Shown in pieces: positions 27,686-36,716 of a stretch of 64,000 nucleotides of DNA; the first letter of the stretch is position 1, and each line of letters starts with the position of its first letter. Location of the stretch: assembly GCF_029277985.1 (NCBI RefSeq), contig NZ_CP119546.1, forward strand, positions 1,364,001-1,428,000, in the 5' to 3' direction. Below the pieces are notes generated by a model. The model had not been told where the DNA came from and ran no database searches. It worked only from the letters and a program-made list of their open reading frames with translations. The translations under genes were made by a program, and so were the position numbers. The stretch comes from Providencia stuartii. Its GTDB lineage: Bacteria > Pseudomonadota > Gammaproteobacteria > Enterobacterales > Enterobacteriaceae.

Positions 27686-30139
27686 TCACAAAATGATAGG
27701 GTTAATTTGCCAAATTTGAGAAGCATAGTCTTTTATCGTTCTATCTGACGAAAAAAATCCCATATTGCAAATATTTTGTGCAACTTTGGCTTGCCAAGCT
27801 AATGGGTCTTGATATAGATGATCGACCTGTTCTTGCGTATTAATGTAGCTACGATAATCTGCAAAGAGTAAATATTGATCGCCGCCATCTAATAAGCTAT
27901 GCGTTAAATCTTGATAAAAATTAGGGGTATCAGGTTTAAAATAGCCGTTCGCAATTTGGTCTATGACCTGTTTTAGTTCCGTATCATTTTCATAATACCA
28001 GCGTGGGTAATAGTAGTTTTGCTTGATTTGTTTCACTTGATCAATGGTATTCCCGAATATGAAAATATTATCAGGACCGACATGCTCACGAATTTCAACA
28101 TTGGCGCCATCTAATGTGCCTATTGTTAACGCCCCATTTAGCGCAAATTTCATATTACCCGTTCCCGACGCTTCAGTACCTGCGAGAGATATTTGTTCAG
28201 AAAGATCGGTCGCAGGGATAATTTTTTGTGCCAAACTGACACTGTAATCAGGGATAAAAACGACTTTTAGCCGTGAATCAATGCGTTGGTCATTATTAAT
28301 AACGGTAGCAACATCGTTGATGAGATGAATAATTTTTTTAGCCGCGCTATAGGATGAGGCCGCTTTACCTGAAAAAATCACCACACGAGGTACCCAATTT
28401 TTTTCAGGATTAGCTAATATTCGATTATAGCGAGTAATGACATGCAGTAAATTTAATAGTTGGCGCTTATATTCATGGATGCGTTTGATTTGTACATCAA
28501 ATAAGGCTTCGGGATTGATAACAATTTGCTGAGTTTGTGCAATAAAGTGCGCCAATTTCATTTTGTTACTTTTTTTCACTTGGCTCAATTTGTCTAAGAA
28601 CTGTGGGTAATCTATCCATTGTTTCAGTTCGCAGAGCTGCGGTAAGTCAACTAACCATTGTTGGCCAATATAACTTTCTATCATCGACGTGAGTTCAGGG
28701 TTCGCAATGGCTAACCAACGTCTAGGTGTAATGCCATTGGTGATATTGCAAAATTTATTGGGAAAAATTTTAGCAAAGTCAGCAAAGAGAGAGTCCGTCA
28801 TTAGCTGGCTATGTAGCTTAGAGACACCATTCACTTTATGGCTGACGATAGCTGCTAGCCAAGCCATTCGAACGAGCTGTCCATGCTCTTCATTAATGAT
28901 GGAAACACGTCGAGGAAGTTCATAATCATGTGGAAACTCTTGGCTAACATGCTGTAAAAATTCATCATTAATTTGATAAATGATTTGCAAATGGCGCGGT
29001 AGAATTTTACGGATCATTTCAACTGGCCAAGTTTCCAGCGCTTCACTCATTAAAGTATGGTTTGTATAAGAAAATACTCTTTTTGCCAGAGTCATTGCTT
29101 CTTGCCAACTCACTTGGTGTTTATCGACCAGTAGTCGAATAAGCTCCGGAATAGCAAGAACAGGATGCGTATCATTTAAATGAATGGCTACTTTGTCCGC
29201 TAAGTTATCCCAACGTTTATACACTAGCCAGTGTCGATAAAGTATGTCTTGAACTGAAGCAGAAACAAGAAAAAATTCTTGCTTTAAGCGTAGTTCTTTT
29301 CCTGAATAGGTAGAGTCGTTAGGGTAAAGAACGCGGGAAACATTCTCAGAGTCATTTTTTTTCTTTACCGCTGAATAATATTCGCCATCATTAAAAATTT
29401 GTAGGTCGAACTCATCGCTTGCTTTAGCACTCCATAGACGGAGCGTATTGGTTGCTTCAGTATTATAGCCGGGAATGATTTGATCATAAGCAATGGCGAT
29501 AATATCGTTAGTTTTTACCCATTGATAACGACCTTCTTCTTCGACTACATGGCCTTCAAATTGTATTTGATAGCGACTTTCTGTTCGAGGAAACTCCCAA
29601 GGATTTCCATGAGCAAGCCAGTCGTCTGGACATTCAATTTGCTGGCCATTACGAATGGTTTGTTTAAACATGCCGTATTCATAACGAATGCCATAGCCGC
29701 CACCGGGTAGGTTCAGTGTGGCTAGAGAGTCTAAAAAGCAAGCTGCTAGCCTCCCTAAACCCCCATTACCTAGACCTGGATCTGTTTCTTGCTCTAACAA
29801 CTGTTCGAAATCGAATCCGAGTTCAGTCACTACTTGAGTCAGGTCATCATACATATTCATTGAAATCAATGCATTGGATAATGAGCGCCCAAGTAAAAAC
29901 TCCATCGATAAGTAGTAAACTTGCTTAACCTGCTGCGAATAGGTCGCTCGATTAGTTGTCATCCAACGGTTTACAACCCGATCGCGTATCGCCAATAAAA
30001 TAGCCTCTAACCATTCCCTTTGCGTTGCAATATAAGGTTCTTTGCCAATCACAAATTTCAATTTATAGATAATCGAGCTTTTTAGTGCCTCTTGTGTCAC
30101 TTGGGGAGAATGACATTCATAAACAAAATGGGTGCTCAC
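27686..30139 (-). CDS. glgP: GlgP, glycogen/maltodextrin phosphorylase
   Basis: The 817-residue enzyme releases glucose-1-phosphate from glycogen using pyridoxal phosphate. The family blocks are present: [26 protein letters not shown], and the PLP-binding [27 protein letters not shown], where Lys in GNMKF carries the cofactor. The length matches E. coli GlgP. It lies only 11 bases after glgC and is surely co-transcribed. glgA, which lies between glgC and glgP in E. coli, is absent. MalP is the nearest alternative, but the glgC neighbour favours GlgP. Confidence 0.93.
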   Translation of the reverse strand: MSTHFVYECHSPQVTQEALKSSIIYKLKFVIGKEPYIATQREWLEAILLAIRDRVVNRWMTTNRATYSQQVKQVYYLSMEFLLGRSLSNALISMNMYDDLTQVVTELGFDFEQLLEQETDPGLGNGGLGRLAACFLDSLATLNLPGGGYGIRYEYGMFKQTIRNGQQIECPDDWLAHGNPWEFPRTESRYQIQFEGHVVEEEGRYQWVKTNDIIAIAYDQIIPGYNTEATNTLRLWSAKASDEFDLQIFNDGEYYSAVKKKNDSENVSRVLYPNDSTYSGKELRLKQEFFLVSASVQDILYRHWLVYKRWDNLADKVAIHLNDTHPVLAIPELIRLLVDKHQVSWQEAMTLAKRVFSYTNHTLMSEALETWPVEMIRKILPRHLQIIYQINDEFLQHVSQEFPHDYELPRRVSIINEEHGQLVRMAWLAAIVSHKVNGVSKLHSQLMTDSLFADFAKIFPNKFCNITNGITPRRWLAIANPELTSMIESYIGQQWLVDLPQLCELKQWIDYPQFLDKLSQVKKSNKMKLAHFIAQTQQIVINPEALFDVQIKRIHEYKRQLLNLLHVITRYNRILANPEKNWVPRVVIFSGKAASSYSAAKKIIHLINDVATVINNDQRIDSRLKVVFIPDYSVSLAQKIIPATDLSEQISLAGTEASGTGNMKFALNGALTIGTLDGANVEIREHVGPDNIFIFGNTIDQVKQIKQNYYYPRWYYENDTELKQVIDQIANGYFKPDTPNFYQDLTHSLLDGGDQYLLFADYRSYINTQEQVDHLYQDPLAWQAKVAQNICNMGFFSSDRTIKDYASQIWQINPIIL

Positions 30140-30150
30140 AATTTCATTCC

Positions 30151-31437
30151 TTATTCATGATTCAAATTATCTAACATTTCTTTTGTGACAAGAACGATAC
30201 CCTGTTCAGTTCGGTAGAAACGTTGACTATCTTCTTCAGGGTTTTCACCAATGACTGTATTTTCAGGAATAATACAGCCTCGATCGATAATACAACGCCG
30301 CAGACGTGATGAACGTCCAACATTGACGCCGGGGAGTAAAATAGAAGATTCAATATTGCAAAATGAGTTAACTCTTACACGAGGGAATAATACGGAATGG
30401 ATAACAATAGAGCCTGAAATAATACAGCCGCCTGCAACCAGTGAGTTCATCGTCATTCCATGGCTTCCAGAACGATCTTGCACAAATTTTGCTGGCGGTA
30501 ATGGTTCCATATAAGTTCGAATCGGCCAGTTTCGGTCATACATATCCAACTCAGGTGTCACAGATGCTAGATCAAGTGTCGCGGACCAATAAGCTTCTAA
30601 GGTGCCGACATCGCGCCAATAAGGGGGAACATTGCTATTACTTGTGACGCATGAATATTCAAAGGGATGTGCGAGAGCTTCTCGGCGAGCAACAATTTTG
30701 GGAATGATATCTTTTCCGAAATCATTACTCGAATTGGGGCAAATACTATCGTCCTCAAGCATTTTGTAGAGATAATCACTATTAAAAATGTAGATCCCCA
30801 TGCTGGCTAAACATGAATCGGGAGACGCTTTTAATACAGGAGGATGCTGAGGTTTTTCATGGAATTGAGTGATCCAGCGGTTATCATCAATTTCCATTAT
30901 ACCGAATTGATGGGCTTCTTCTTTTTTTACTTTAATACAAGCAACGGTAAATTTTGCGTCGTTATTTACATGATCGAGCAACATGCGAGAGTAATCCATC
31001 TTATAGATGTGATCACCGGCAAGGATCACGACATACTCAGCATCATAATTACGAATAATATCCATGTTCTGATAGACGGCATCAGCGGTGCCTTTATACC
31101 AGTGATCTGTTATTTCTCGCTGTTGTGCCGGAAGTAAATCGACAAACTCATTCATCTCTTCATTGAAAAAAGACCATCCTCTTTGTATATGTTGGACTAA
31201 TGAATGAGATTGATATTGGGTGATGACACCAATACGTCTAATTCCAGAATTTAGACAATTGGATAATGCGAAATCGATAATACGAAATTTTCCCCCAAAG
31301 TGAACGGCGGGTTTAGCGCGTTTGAGGGTTAAACCTTTAAGACGTGTACCTCTACCACCAGCAAGGATTAGGGCAACTGATTTTTGAGGTAAATGACGTG
31401 CTAACATCATCATATTATTCATATCATTATGAGACAT
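30151..31437 (-). CDS. glgC: GlgC, glucose-1-phosphate adenylyltransferase
   Basis: The 428-residue enzyme makes ADP-glucose, the glycogen precursor. The nucleotidyltransferase loop [21 protein letters not shown] is intact, as are the [10 protein letters not shown] block, [15 protein letters not shown], and the C-terminal left-handed beta-helix repeats. The N-terminal [13 protein letters not shown] matches E. coli GlgC. It leads a two-gene operon with glgP. glgB, glgX and glgA are not in the window, so ADP-glucose use must depend on genes elsewhere. Confidence 0.94.
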   Translation of the reverse strand: MSHNDMNNMMMLARHLPQKSVALILAGGRGTRLKGLTLKRAKPAVHFGGKFRIIDFALSNCLNSGIRRIGVITQYQSHSLVQHIQRGWSFFNEEMNEFVDLLPAQQREITDHWYKGTADAVYQNMDIIRNYDAEYVVILAGDHIYKMDYSRMLLDHVNNDAKFTVACIKVKKEEAHQFGIMEIDDNRWITQFHEKPQHPPVLKASPDSCLASMGIYIFNSDYLYKMLEDDSICPNSSNDFGKDIIPKIVARREALAHPFEYSCVTSNSNVPPYWRDVGTLEAYWSATLDLASVTPELDMYDRNWPIRTYMEPLPPAKFVQDRSGSHGMTMNSLVAGGCIISGSIVIHSVLFPRVRVNSFCNIESSILLPGVNVGRSSRLRRCIIDRGCIIPENTVIGENPEEDSQRFYRTEQGIVLVTKEMLDNLNHE

Positions 31438-32158
31438 ACCTTAGAACTCTCCAAAATGAACAAATTGTTATTTAAAGATTCCCCAGTTGCTGCATATATT
31501 TTATATTTGTTCTTTTTAATTCAGTGACCTAACTATTGTGTTATTCACTGTTTACAATTGGTTATAACTTTCCAAATATAATATAAATCTTTGAAATCAT
31601 TTTATGACGGTTATTTATCTAATAATGATGACTATTTTTGATTTTTATGCTTTTTATCATCAATAATATACTAGACTTTGAGAATTAAAATATGACTTTA
31701 AATGTTTTTTTATTAAAAAAATTAATAGTCTGAAATCAATAGACATAAAATGTCACAAAATTTAAAGGTAAACTTACTTAATTTGATTATAATATAGAAC
31801 TAATCTTATAGTTACTTTTCGAAATGGAAATAAAATATTAATAATAAACATATTAAAAATATGTGTTATAGTCTTTTAAAGACATTCCCAAATTGAATAA
31901 TACGAAATTAGGATACGTTTTTTTTGTGATTAGTGTCACAATACGTTTTCGGTAATAACATAGCTTGCTTTTGATTTTTTCTAATGTAATTCAAGTTGTT
32001 ATTATTTTATCTCTAGTATTATTCTTTTGTGGATAATCGTAATTGGAAGGTTTTTTTAGCGTAATTGTTTAATTTAAATCAATTAAATTATAGGGATTGA
32101 ATGTTAATTTACGCACCATAAAACTAACTGCACTTCGATTATATTTTAGGGGGTTATT
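31438..32158. other. Gene-free control region between glgC and the XRE regulator
   Basis: A very AT-rich 720 bases with no supported gene. It must contain the divergent promoters of glgC and the small regulator. The clearest element is the CRP site listed separately at 31925-31940. Confidence 0.5.
31925..31940. promoter_or_regulatory. Perfect CRP site
   Basis: TGTGA-TTAGTG-TCACA matches the CRP core consensus in all ten defined positions, and T and A flank it symmetrically. It is about 490 bases upstream of glgC and 219 bases upstream of the XRE gene, so the regulator promoter is the nearer target. E. coli glgC is also known to be CRP-activated. Confidence 0.75.
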
Positions 32159-32413
32159 ATGCAAAAAGATAATATTGCAAAAATGCTAGGTATCAAAATT
32201 CGTAAACAAAGAGAAAGTCATAAAATGACGTTAAAGCAAACAGCGCGATTGATTGGTGTTTCAGAGGATCAAATGTGCCGTTTTGAAAGTGGCGAAAGTT
32301 GTATTGACGTCGATTCATTATTTCAGTTTGCCTGCTTATTTAATTTAGAGCCAACCACGTTTCTATATGGGGTTGTTAACGTTAACGTAGGTACTCGGTG
32401 CACTCTCCATTAA
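32159..32413 (+). CDS. Small XRE-family HTH regulator
   Basis: The 84-residue protein starts after a strong AGGGGG ribosome site. The helix-turn-helix spans about 10-65: IRKQRESHKMTLKQTARLIG then VSEDQMCRFESGE. Almost nothing follows the DNA-binding domain. Size and sequence resemble the stand-alone XRE regulators linked to fimbrial operons in Proteus and Providencia (MrpJ-like), but no fimbrial gene is nearby and the target is unknown. A perfect CRP site upstream suggests carbon-source control. Confidence 0.78.
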   Translation: MQKDNIAKMLGIKIRKQRESHKMTLKQTARLIGVSEDQMCRFESGESCIDVDSLFQFACLFNLEPTTFLYGVVNVNVGTRCTLH

Positions 32414-32496
32414 AGGGATAACATATCGCAAGGAAGGTATAAATATCTTGTGAGCACTATCAGTAAAACCACTAGGATTAAACATAGCGAGATACT

Positions 32497-32565
32497 ATGA
32501 GAAAGTTAATCGGACCGGAAGAAATTACAGAGCGTCTGCGGTTACTCTGTTTCTTCCGGGCTTGA
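32497..32565 (+). other. Hairpin coinciding with a 22-codon open frame
   Basis: CCGGAAGAAA (32515-32524) pairs perfectly with TTTCTTCCGG (32550-32559), and inside it CAGAG pairs with CTCTG, separated by a three-base bulge. The hairpin lies almost wholly within a frame ATG (32497) to TGA (32565) encoding 22 residues starting MRKLIGPEEI. A weak GAG ribosome site precedes it. No T-run follows, so simple termination is unlikely. It may be a structured RNA, an operator or a leader peptide. Confidence 0.4.
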
Positions 32566-32675
32566 TTGTTCAATATAGTAATATTACTTAATTAATCTAG
32601 ATTTAATCAAAAAAAACAATCAATAAAGTTATAATTATTAATGTTATTAATTCGTATTGATTATGTTTTTAATCA

Positions 32676-33668
32676 TTAAATAAATTTACTTAATTCAAGT
32701 TGTGTTAAAATAGACTTAGTCATTTGATTAACCAGTAATAACTGAGTAGTTACCCGTATTTTGTTTATTTTATGTAAACTTAATATGAAATAATCAAGTT
32801 GTTTTATCATCAATGAGTTTTCGTCAATAATTGAATTTTGATTATTGAACATTAGAAAATTCTCGAATTGAAGATCATGATGGTGTTGTTTTAACGACAA
32901 TTTATCTGAAACATTACCTGTATTAAAAAACAGTTCAAATGAAACGAGAAAGCCATCATTATTTTTAAGGTTAATAATTAATACATCGCCGGCTTCAATA
33001 TTAGATAGTGGACGAGAGTATTGAACAGATGAGGTATCGAATTTAAAGTCAGGAAGTGAATTGAGTAATAACGTCACTTTTTCTGCAATTAATGAGCGTA
33101 ATTTAGCTTTAGAAAGCGGGTCATTTTGATCAATTTGCCTATGGGCTGATAAACGTAATAAGCCACTATCGGGTATACTTTTGTTCGATAATATTGCTTT
33201 AACTTTGTCGTATTGGTTAGAAAAGAGTAATACGTTACTTTGACAAATATTAGCATCGTTTTGTTTGGCTAATTTTAATAAATCGTTAAATTCATTAGTT
33301 CCATAATTTGGAACATTATTAAGTAATATATTTTTACCTGAATGAATAGTGGCCTGAATAATAAATTTTAATAATTCATCACTACAGACGGAGGTGACAA
33401 TAACGGTATCAACAGCATCATTTTCTATCAGCTGTTCAATTTTTCTTTTTTGACAAATGAAGTAAGAAGCGGAAGGAAGGGGAGACTCAAGCACACAGAC
33501 GGATTTAAGTTCACAATGGTGTTGGCTATGTAATATTGCCTGCGTATACCATTGGTTATGCCTAGGCGAGCCGATAAGGCCAATACCCGTCTTGTTTAAC
33601 GAAACAAGCGCATGTTGCTGTTCAAGCAAGCGAAGGTGGCCAAAGAGATAGAGAAAGTGCGTATTCAT
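32676..33668 (-). CDS. Degenerate Gfo/Idh/MocA-family protein
   Basis: The 330-residue protein starts at an ATG eight bases after GAGGA; a GTG five codons upstream is less well placed. A Rossmann start TGIGLIGSPRH (near 28) and the layout VDTVIVTSVCSDELL, then SGKNILLNNVP, follow the Gfo/Idh/MocA fold. The catalytic EKP is replaced by NNV (118-120), and the C-terminal domain has lost the usual His/Asp active-site block, so dehydrogenase activity is unlikely. It sits at the edge of the inositol locus with an iol-type operator-like motif 90 bases upstream. It may be a sensor or an unusual enzyme. Confidence 0.65.
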   Translation of the reverse strand: MNTHFLYLFGHLRLLEQQHALVSLNKTGIGLIGSPRHNQWYTQAILHSQHHCELKSVCVLESPLPSASYFICQKRKIEQLIENDAVDTVIVTSVCSDELLKFIIQATIHSGKNILLNNVPNYGTNEFNDLLKLAKQNDANICQSNVLLFSNQYDKVKAILSNKSIPDSGLLRLSAHRQIDQNDPLSKAKLRSLIAEKVTLLLNSLPDFKFDTSSVQYSRPLSNIEAGDVLIINLKNNDGFLVSFELFFNTGNVSDKLSLKQHHHDLQFENFLMFNNQNSIIDENSLMIKQLDYFILSLHKINKIRVTTQLLLVNQMTKSILTQLELSKFI

Positions 33669-33756
33669 GTGATCATTCCTCACCGAAAGATTAGTTTCAG
33701 GTGTTTACATTATTTCAACATAACAGCGTGGAATAATAATTCCATTATTATTTTTA

Positions 33757-33774
33757 TTGAAATTGATGTTTTCT
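33757..33774 (-). promoter_or_regulatory. iol operator-like motif before the degenerate Gfo/Idh gene
   Basis: TTGAAAT-TGAT-GTTTTCT keeps the spacing and most of the left arm of the ATGAAAT-N4-ATTTCAT palindrome found upstream of iolA. It is about 90 bases upstream of the leftward gene start at 33668. Confidence 0.35.
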
Positions 33775-34021
33775 GATGGGTATCACAATTTTATTATCGC
33801 TGATAATAAATCCATATTGGATTAAATAAACTCTCTATATTCAATTGGTTATTAGATTTTTAATCTATAAATCTATTGTGTGTTTCGATATTTATCGGTC
33901 TTTCTGCTGTTAATAAGGATTAATAATCGTATTTTTTATTATATCTTATTGATATTTAAAAAATTAATTAATTTTATCATGTGGGGAGTAGAGAAAGGCG
34001 TTTAATATAACGTGAGTCTGT

Positions 34022-34061
34022 TGGGCTTAGTCACAACGGAGGTATTTGTGAGTAAAGCCCA
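34022..34061 (-). terminator. Two-step hairpin after iolR
   Basis: TGGGCTT pairs with AAGCCCA, and inside it CACAA pairs with TTGTG around a nine-base loop, just after the iolR stop. There is no T-run on the minus strand, so it is at best a weak terminator or a transcript-stabilising end. Confidence 0.4.
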
Positions 34062-34068
34062 TTTTCGA

Positions 34069-34905
34069 TTAAACCAGTTTACTGCCTTGTCGATAAGCCA
34101 GCGCAACCGTGAGCGATTGTACTAGACAAAGTGTTGCGGATTGTGAACGGAATGCATCAACCTGCGCTTCTTTGATAACAAAGCAAACATCACTAAAACT
34201 TGCGAGTGGGCTAATTTGGCTATCCGTGATCACGATTTGTTTGGCACCAGTCTGTGCTGCTTTTTCGCTGACCATAATGGTTTCTTCAGCATAAGGTGTA
34301 AAACTAATTGAAATGACAACGTCATTTTCACCAATTCGACTTATTTGCTCTTTGAACATACCACCAAGACCGTCAATTAATTGAGGGCGGCACTCTAAAT
34401 GGCTAAGAGCATAACTTAAATAAGTGGCAACACTGAAGGAACGGCGTAAGCCAATGATATAAACATTATTTGCTTCAGATAAAAGCGTTACTGCCTTTTC
34501 TAAATCTTCTGCTGGCGTTCTGGCCGCCATTTGTTGCAATGCTTGCGCATTGGAGTGTGCAAATTCTTTTAAGATCTGAGCGGGATCATCGCTGAGTTCT
34601 TGGTCACTATCCATTTCACGAAATAAGCGAGCGCGATCAGTATAGCTTGCTGTCTCTTCAACTAAATTCATACGAAACAATTGTTTCATTTCATTAAATC
34701 CACTGAAATTAAATGCATTGGCAAAGCGGATTAAAGTTGAAGGTGGAACATTGGCTTCTTTAGCGATGACCGCCACAGTATCAAATGCCACGCTATTCGT
34801 GTTATCCAGCACATAGCGTGCTACTTGTTGCAGCCGTTTACTTAGTTCATCGTAACGGGAGCGAACTTGCTCCTGAAATTCATTCAAATTCGATGCAGTT
34901 GACAT
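34069..34905 (-). CDS. iolR: IolR, RpiR-type regulator of inositol catabolism
   Basis: The 278-residue protein starts after a GGAGG site. It has an N-terminal RpiR helix-turn-helix (about 15-85: VAVIAKEANVPPSTLIRFANAF) and a C-terminal SIS sugar-phosphate-binding domain (about 130-260: NNVYIIGLRRSFSVATYLSYAL). RpiR-type regulators control iol genes in Salmonella and other proteobacteria. It is transcribed divergently from iolA. The palindrome at 35130-35147 in the shared control region is a likely binding site. Repression relieved by an inositol intermediate is inferred from family behaviour. Confidence 0.87.
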   Translation of the reverse strand: MSTASNLNEFQEQVRSRYDELSKRLQQVARYVLDNTNSVAFDTVAVIAKEANVPPSTLIRFANAFNFSGFNEMKQLFRMNLVEETASYTDRARLFREMDSDQELSDDPAQILKEFAHSNAQALQQMAARTPAEDLEKAVTLLSEANNVYIIGLRRSFSVATYLSYALSHLECRPQLIDGLGGMFKEQISRIGENDVVISISFTPYAEETIMVSEKAAQTGAKQIVITDSQISPLASFSDVCFVIKEAQVDAFRSQSATLCLVQSLTVALAYRQGSKLV

Positions 34906-35078
34906 AAAACCTCCGTGACTAGGCTATTGATTGTAGTTATTTTCAGCCGTTAGTCGAATGTTTTTGAAAAACTAATCCGACCAAATGGAATAATCAATTC
35001 ATATTGCCTTTCATACTGAGGGCTGATTAAAACGATTTTTAAAACATCTGTCTTTATCTTCAATCGACAATTTCATAA

Positions 35079-35100
35079 AAACTCAGTCTGGATCACATAA
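35079..35100. promoter_or_regulatory. CRP-like half-site upstream of iolA, repeated at 44834
   Basis: A 22-base element starts AAACTCAG and ends GATCACATAA. It matches the element at 44834-44855 in 20 of 22 positions. Its right half fits the CRP half-site GATCACAT; the left half does not. The repetition in front of two iol promoters supports a regulatory role. Confidence 0.5.
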
Positions 35101-35129
35101 ATTGAATGTTATTTCAGTTTTAGTTGAAA

Positions 35130-35147
35130 ATGAAATGAATATTTCAT
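35130..35147. promoter_or_regulatory. Probable IolR operator in the iolR-iolA control region
   Basis: ATGAAAT-GAAT-ATTTCAT is a perfect 7-4-7 palindrome 46 bases upstream of iolA. A weaker copy with ATTTCA exactly 30 bases upstream (35111) suggests two operators on the same helix face. Related motifs occur at 33757, 39256, 44855 and 44885. Assignment to IolR is inferred. Confidence 0.55.
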
Positions 35148-35192
35148 ATATCTTTAGCAACAAGGTAACTCTATCAGCTAAAGAGAGGCAAC

Positions 35193-36704
35193 ATGCAACA
35201 GATTCAGAATTTCATTGGCGGTGAACTTGTATCCAGCCAAAGTGGGCGTTTTGCACCCGTATTTAACCCTGCAACAGGTGAACAAATAGCTCAAGTTGTG
35301 TTGAGCTGTGCCGCTGAAACTAAACAGGCAATAGAGGTCGCCCACAAAGCTTTCCCTAAGTGGTCAAAACTGTCACCACTCAAACGTGCTCGTATCCTAT
35401 TTAAATTTAAGGCACTACTTGAAGCCAATATGGATGATTTAGCGCGTTTAATTTCTCAAGAGCATGGTAAGGTTTTTTCCGATGCGGTTGGCGAGTTAAC
35501 TCGTGGTCTAGAAGTTGTTGAATTTGCTTGTGGTATCCCACATTTACAAAAAGGTGAGCACTCAGCGAATGTTGCAACAGGTGTTGATAGCCACTCGTTA
35601 ATGCAACCATTAGGTGTGTGTGCAGGTATTACACCTTTTAATTTCCCTGCCATGGTCCCCATGTGGATGTTCCCCGTTGCGTTGGCTACGGGAAATACGT
35701 TTGTACTTAAACCTTCTGAAAAAGATCCTTCTCTCGCTATTGCGCTAGCAAAATTGTTAAAAGAAGCAGGTTTACCAGATGGTGTCTTTAACGTTGTACA
35801 AGGTGATAAAGAATCGGTTGATGTACTCTTAAGAGCACCTGAAGTTCAAGCGGTTAGCTTTGTTGGTTCAACGCCAATTGCTGAGTATATCTATACAACG
35901 GCTTCAGAACATGGCAAACGTTGCCAAGCTCTCGGCGGTGCGAAAAACCATTGTATCTTGATGCCTGATGCGGATATGAATCTGGCGACAAATGCAATTA
36001 TGGGCGCTGCATTTGGTGCGGCGGGTGAACGCTGTATGGCTCTATCTGTTGTGCTGGCTGTTGGCGATGAAACTGCGGACACATTGATTACTCATTTAGA
36101 AGCGCAAATCGCTAAAATGACTGTCGGCCCTGGCATTGTTGAAGGTAAAGAAAATGATATGGGGCCTGTGATTTCTGCACAGCATAAAGCGAAAATTTGT
36201 GATTACATTACCAGCGGTGAGAAACAAGGCGCTAAATTGTTGGTTGATGGCCGTGATTTTAAAGTCGCCGGCTTCGAAAACGGTTATTTTGTTGGACCGA
36301 CCCTGTTTGATAATGTCACCCCTGAAATGGATATCTATAAAGATGAAATTTTTGGACCCGTACTTGCGATTGTTCGTGTTCCTGATTTCGAAACAGGGTT
36401 GAAATTAATTAACCAACATGAGTATGGCAACGGTACCGCTATTTTCACGCGCGATGGTGAAACTGCCCGTGAATTCCAAGAAAATGTCATGGCAGGCATG
36501 GTCGGTATCAATATCCCAATTCCAGTCCCAATGGCATTCCATAGCTTTGGTGGTTGGAAACGCTCTATCTTTGGACCTTTGAACGTTCATGGTAATGATG
36601 GTGTTCGCTTCTATACACGTATGAAAACGGTTACCAGCCGTTGGCCTGCAAGTGTACGTCTGGAGCATCATGAAAGTAGTTTCACAATGCCAACTATGGA
36701 ATAA
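35193..36704 (+). CDS. iolA: IolA, CoA-acylating methylmalonate-semialdehyde dehydrogenase
   Basis: The 503-residue aldehyde dehydrogenase converts malonate semialdehyde, the end product of inositol catabolism, to acetyl-CoA and CO2. The catalytic cysteine is Cys281 in GAAGERCMAL. Asn252 in GGAKNH stands where hydrolytic family members have glutamate, the signature of the CoA-dependent branch. The MFPVALATGNTFVLKPSEKDPS block is also typical. The start follows AGAGAGG. iolD begins 12 bases after its stop. Confidence 0.95.
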   Translation: MQQIQNFIGGELVSSQSGRFAPVFNPATGEQIAQVVLSCAAETKQAIEVAHKAFPKWSKLSPLKRARILFKFKALLEANMDDLARLISQEHGKVFSDAVGELTRGLEVVEFACGIPHLQKGEHSANVATGVDSHSLMQPLGVCAGITPFNFPAMVPMWMFPVALATGNTFVLKPSEKDPSLAIALAKLLKEAGLPDGVFNVVQGDKESVDVLLRAPEVQAVSFVGSTPIAEYIYTTASEHGKRCQALGGAKNHCILMPDADMNLATNAIMGAAFGAAGERCMALSVVLAVGDETADTLITHLEAQIAKMTVGPGIVEGKENDMGPVISAQHKAKICDYITSGEKQGAKLLVDGRDFKVAGFENGYFVGPTLFDNVTPEMDIYKDEIFGPVLAIVRVPDFETGLKLINQHEYGNGTAIFTRDGETAREFQENVMAGMVGINIPIPVPMAFHSFGGWKRSIFGPLNVHGNDGVRFYTRMKTVTSRWPASVRLEHHESSFTMPTME

Positions 36705-36716
36705 ATGGAGCCCCAT

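Noticed and set aside
34048..34125. GTG-started 25-residue frame after ACGGAGG, antisense to the end of iolR
   Set aside because: The ribosome-site match is good, but it sits in the hairpin loop after iolR and the peptide has no recognisable features; the GGAGG may be coincidental.
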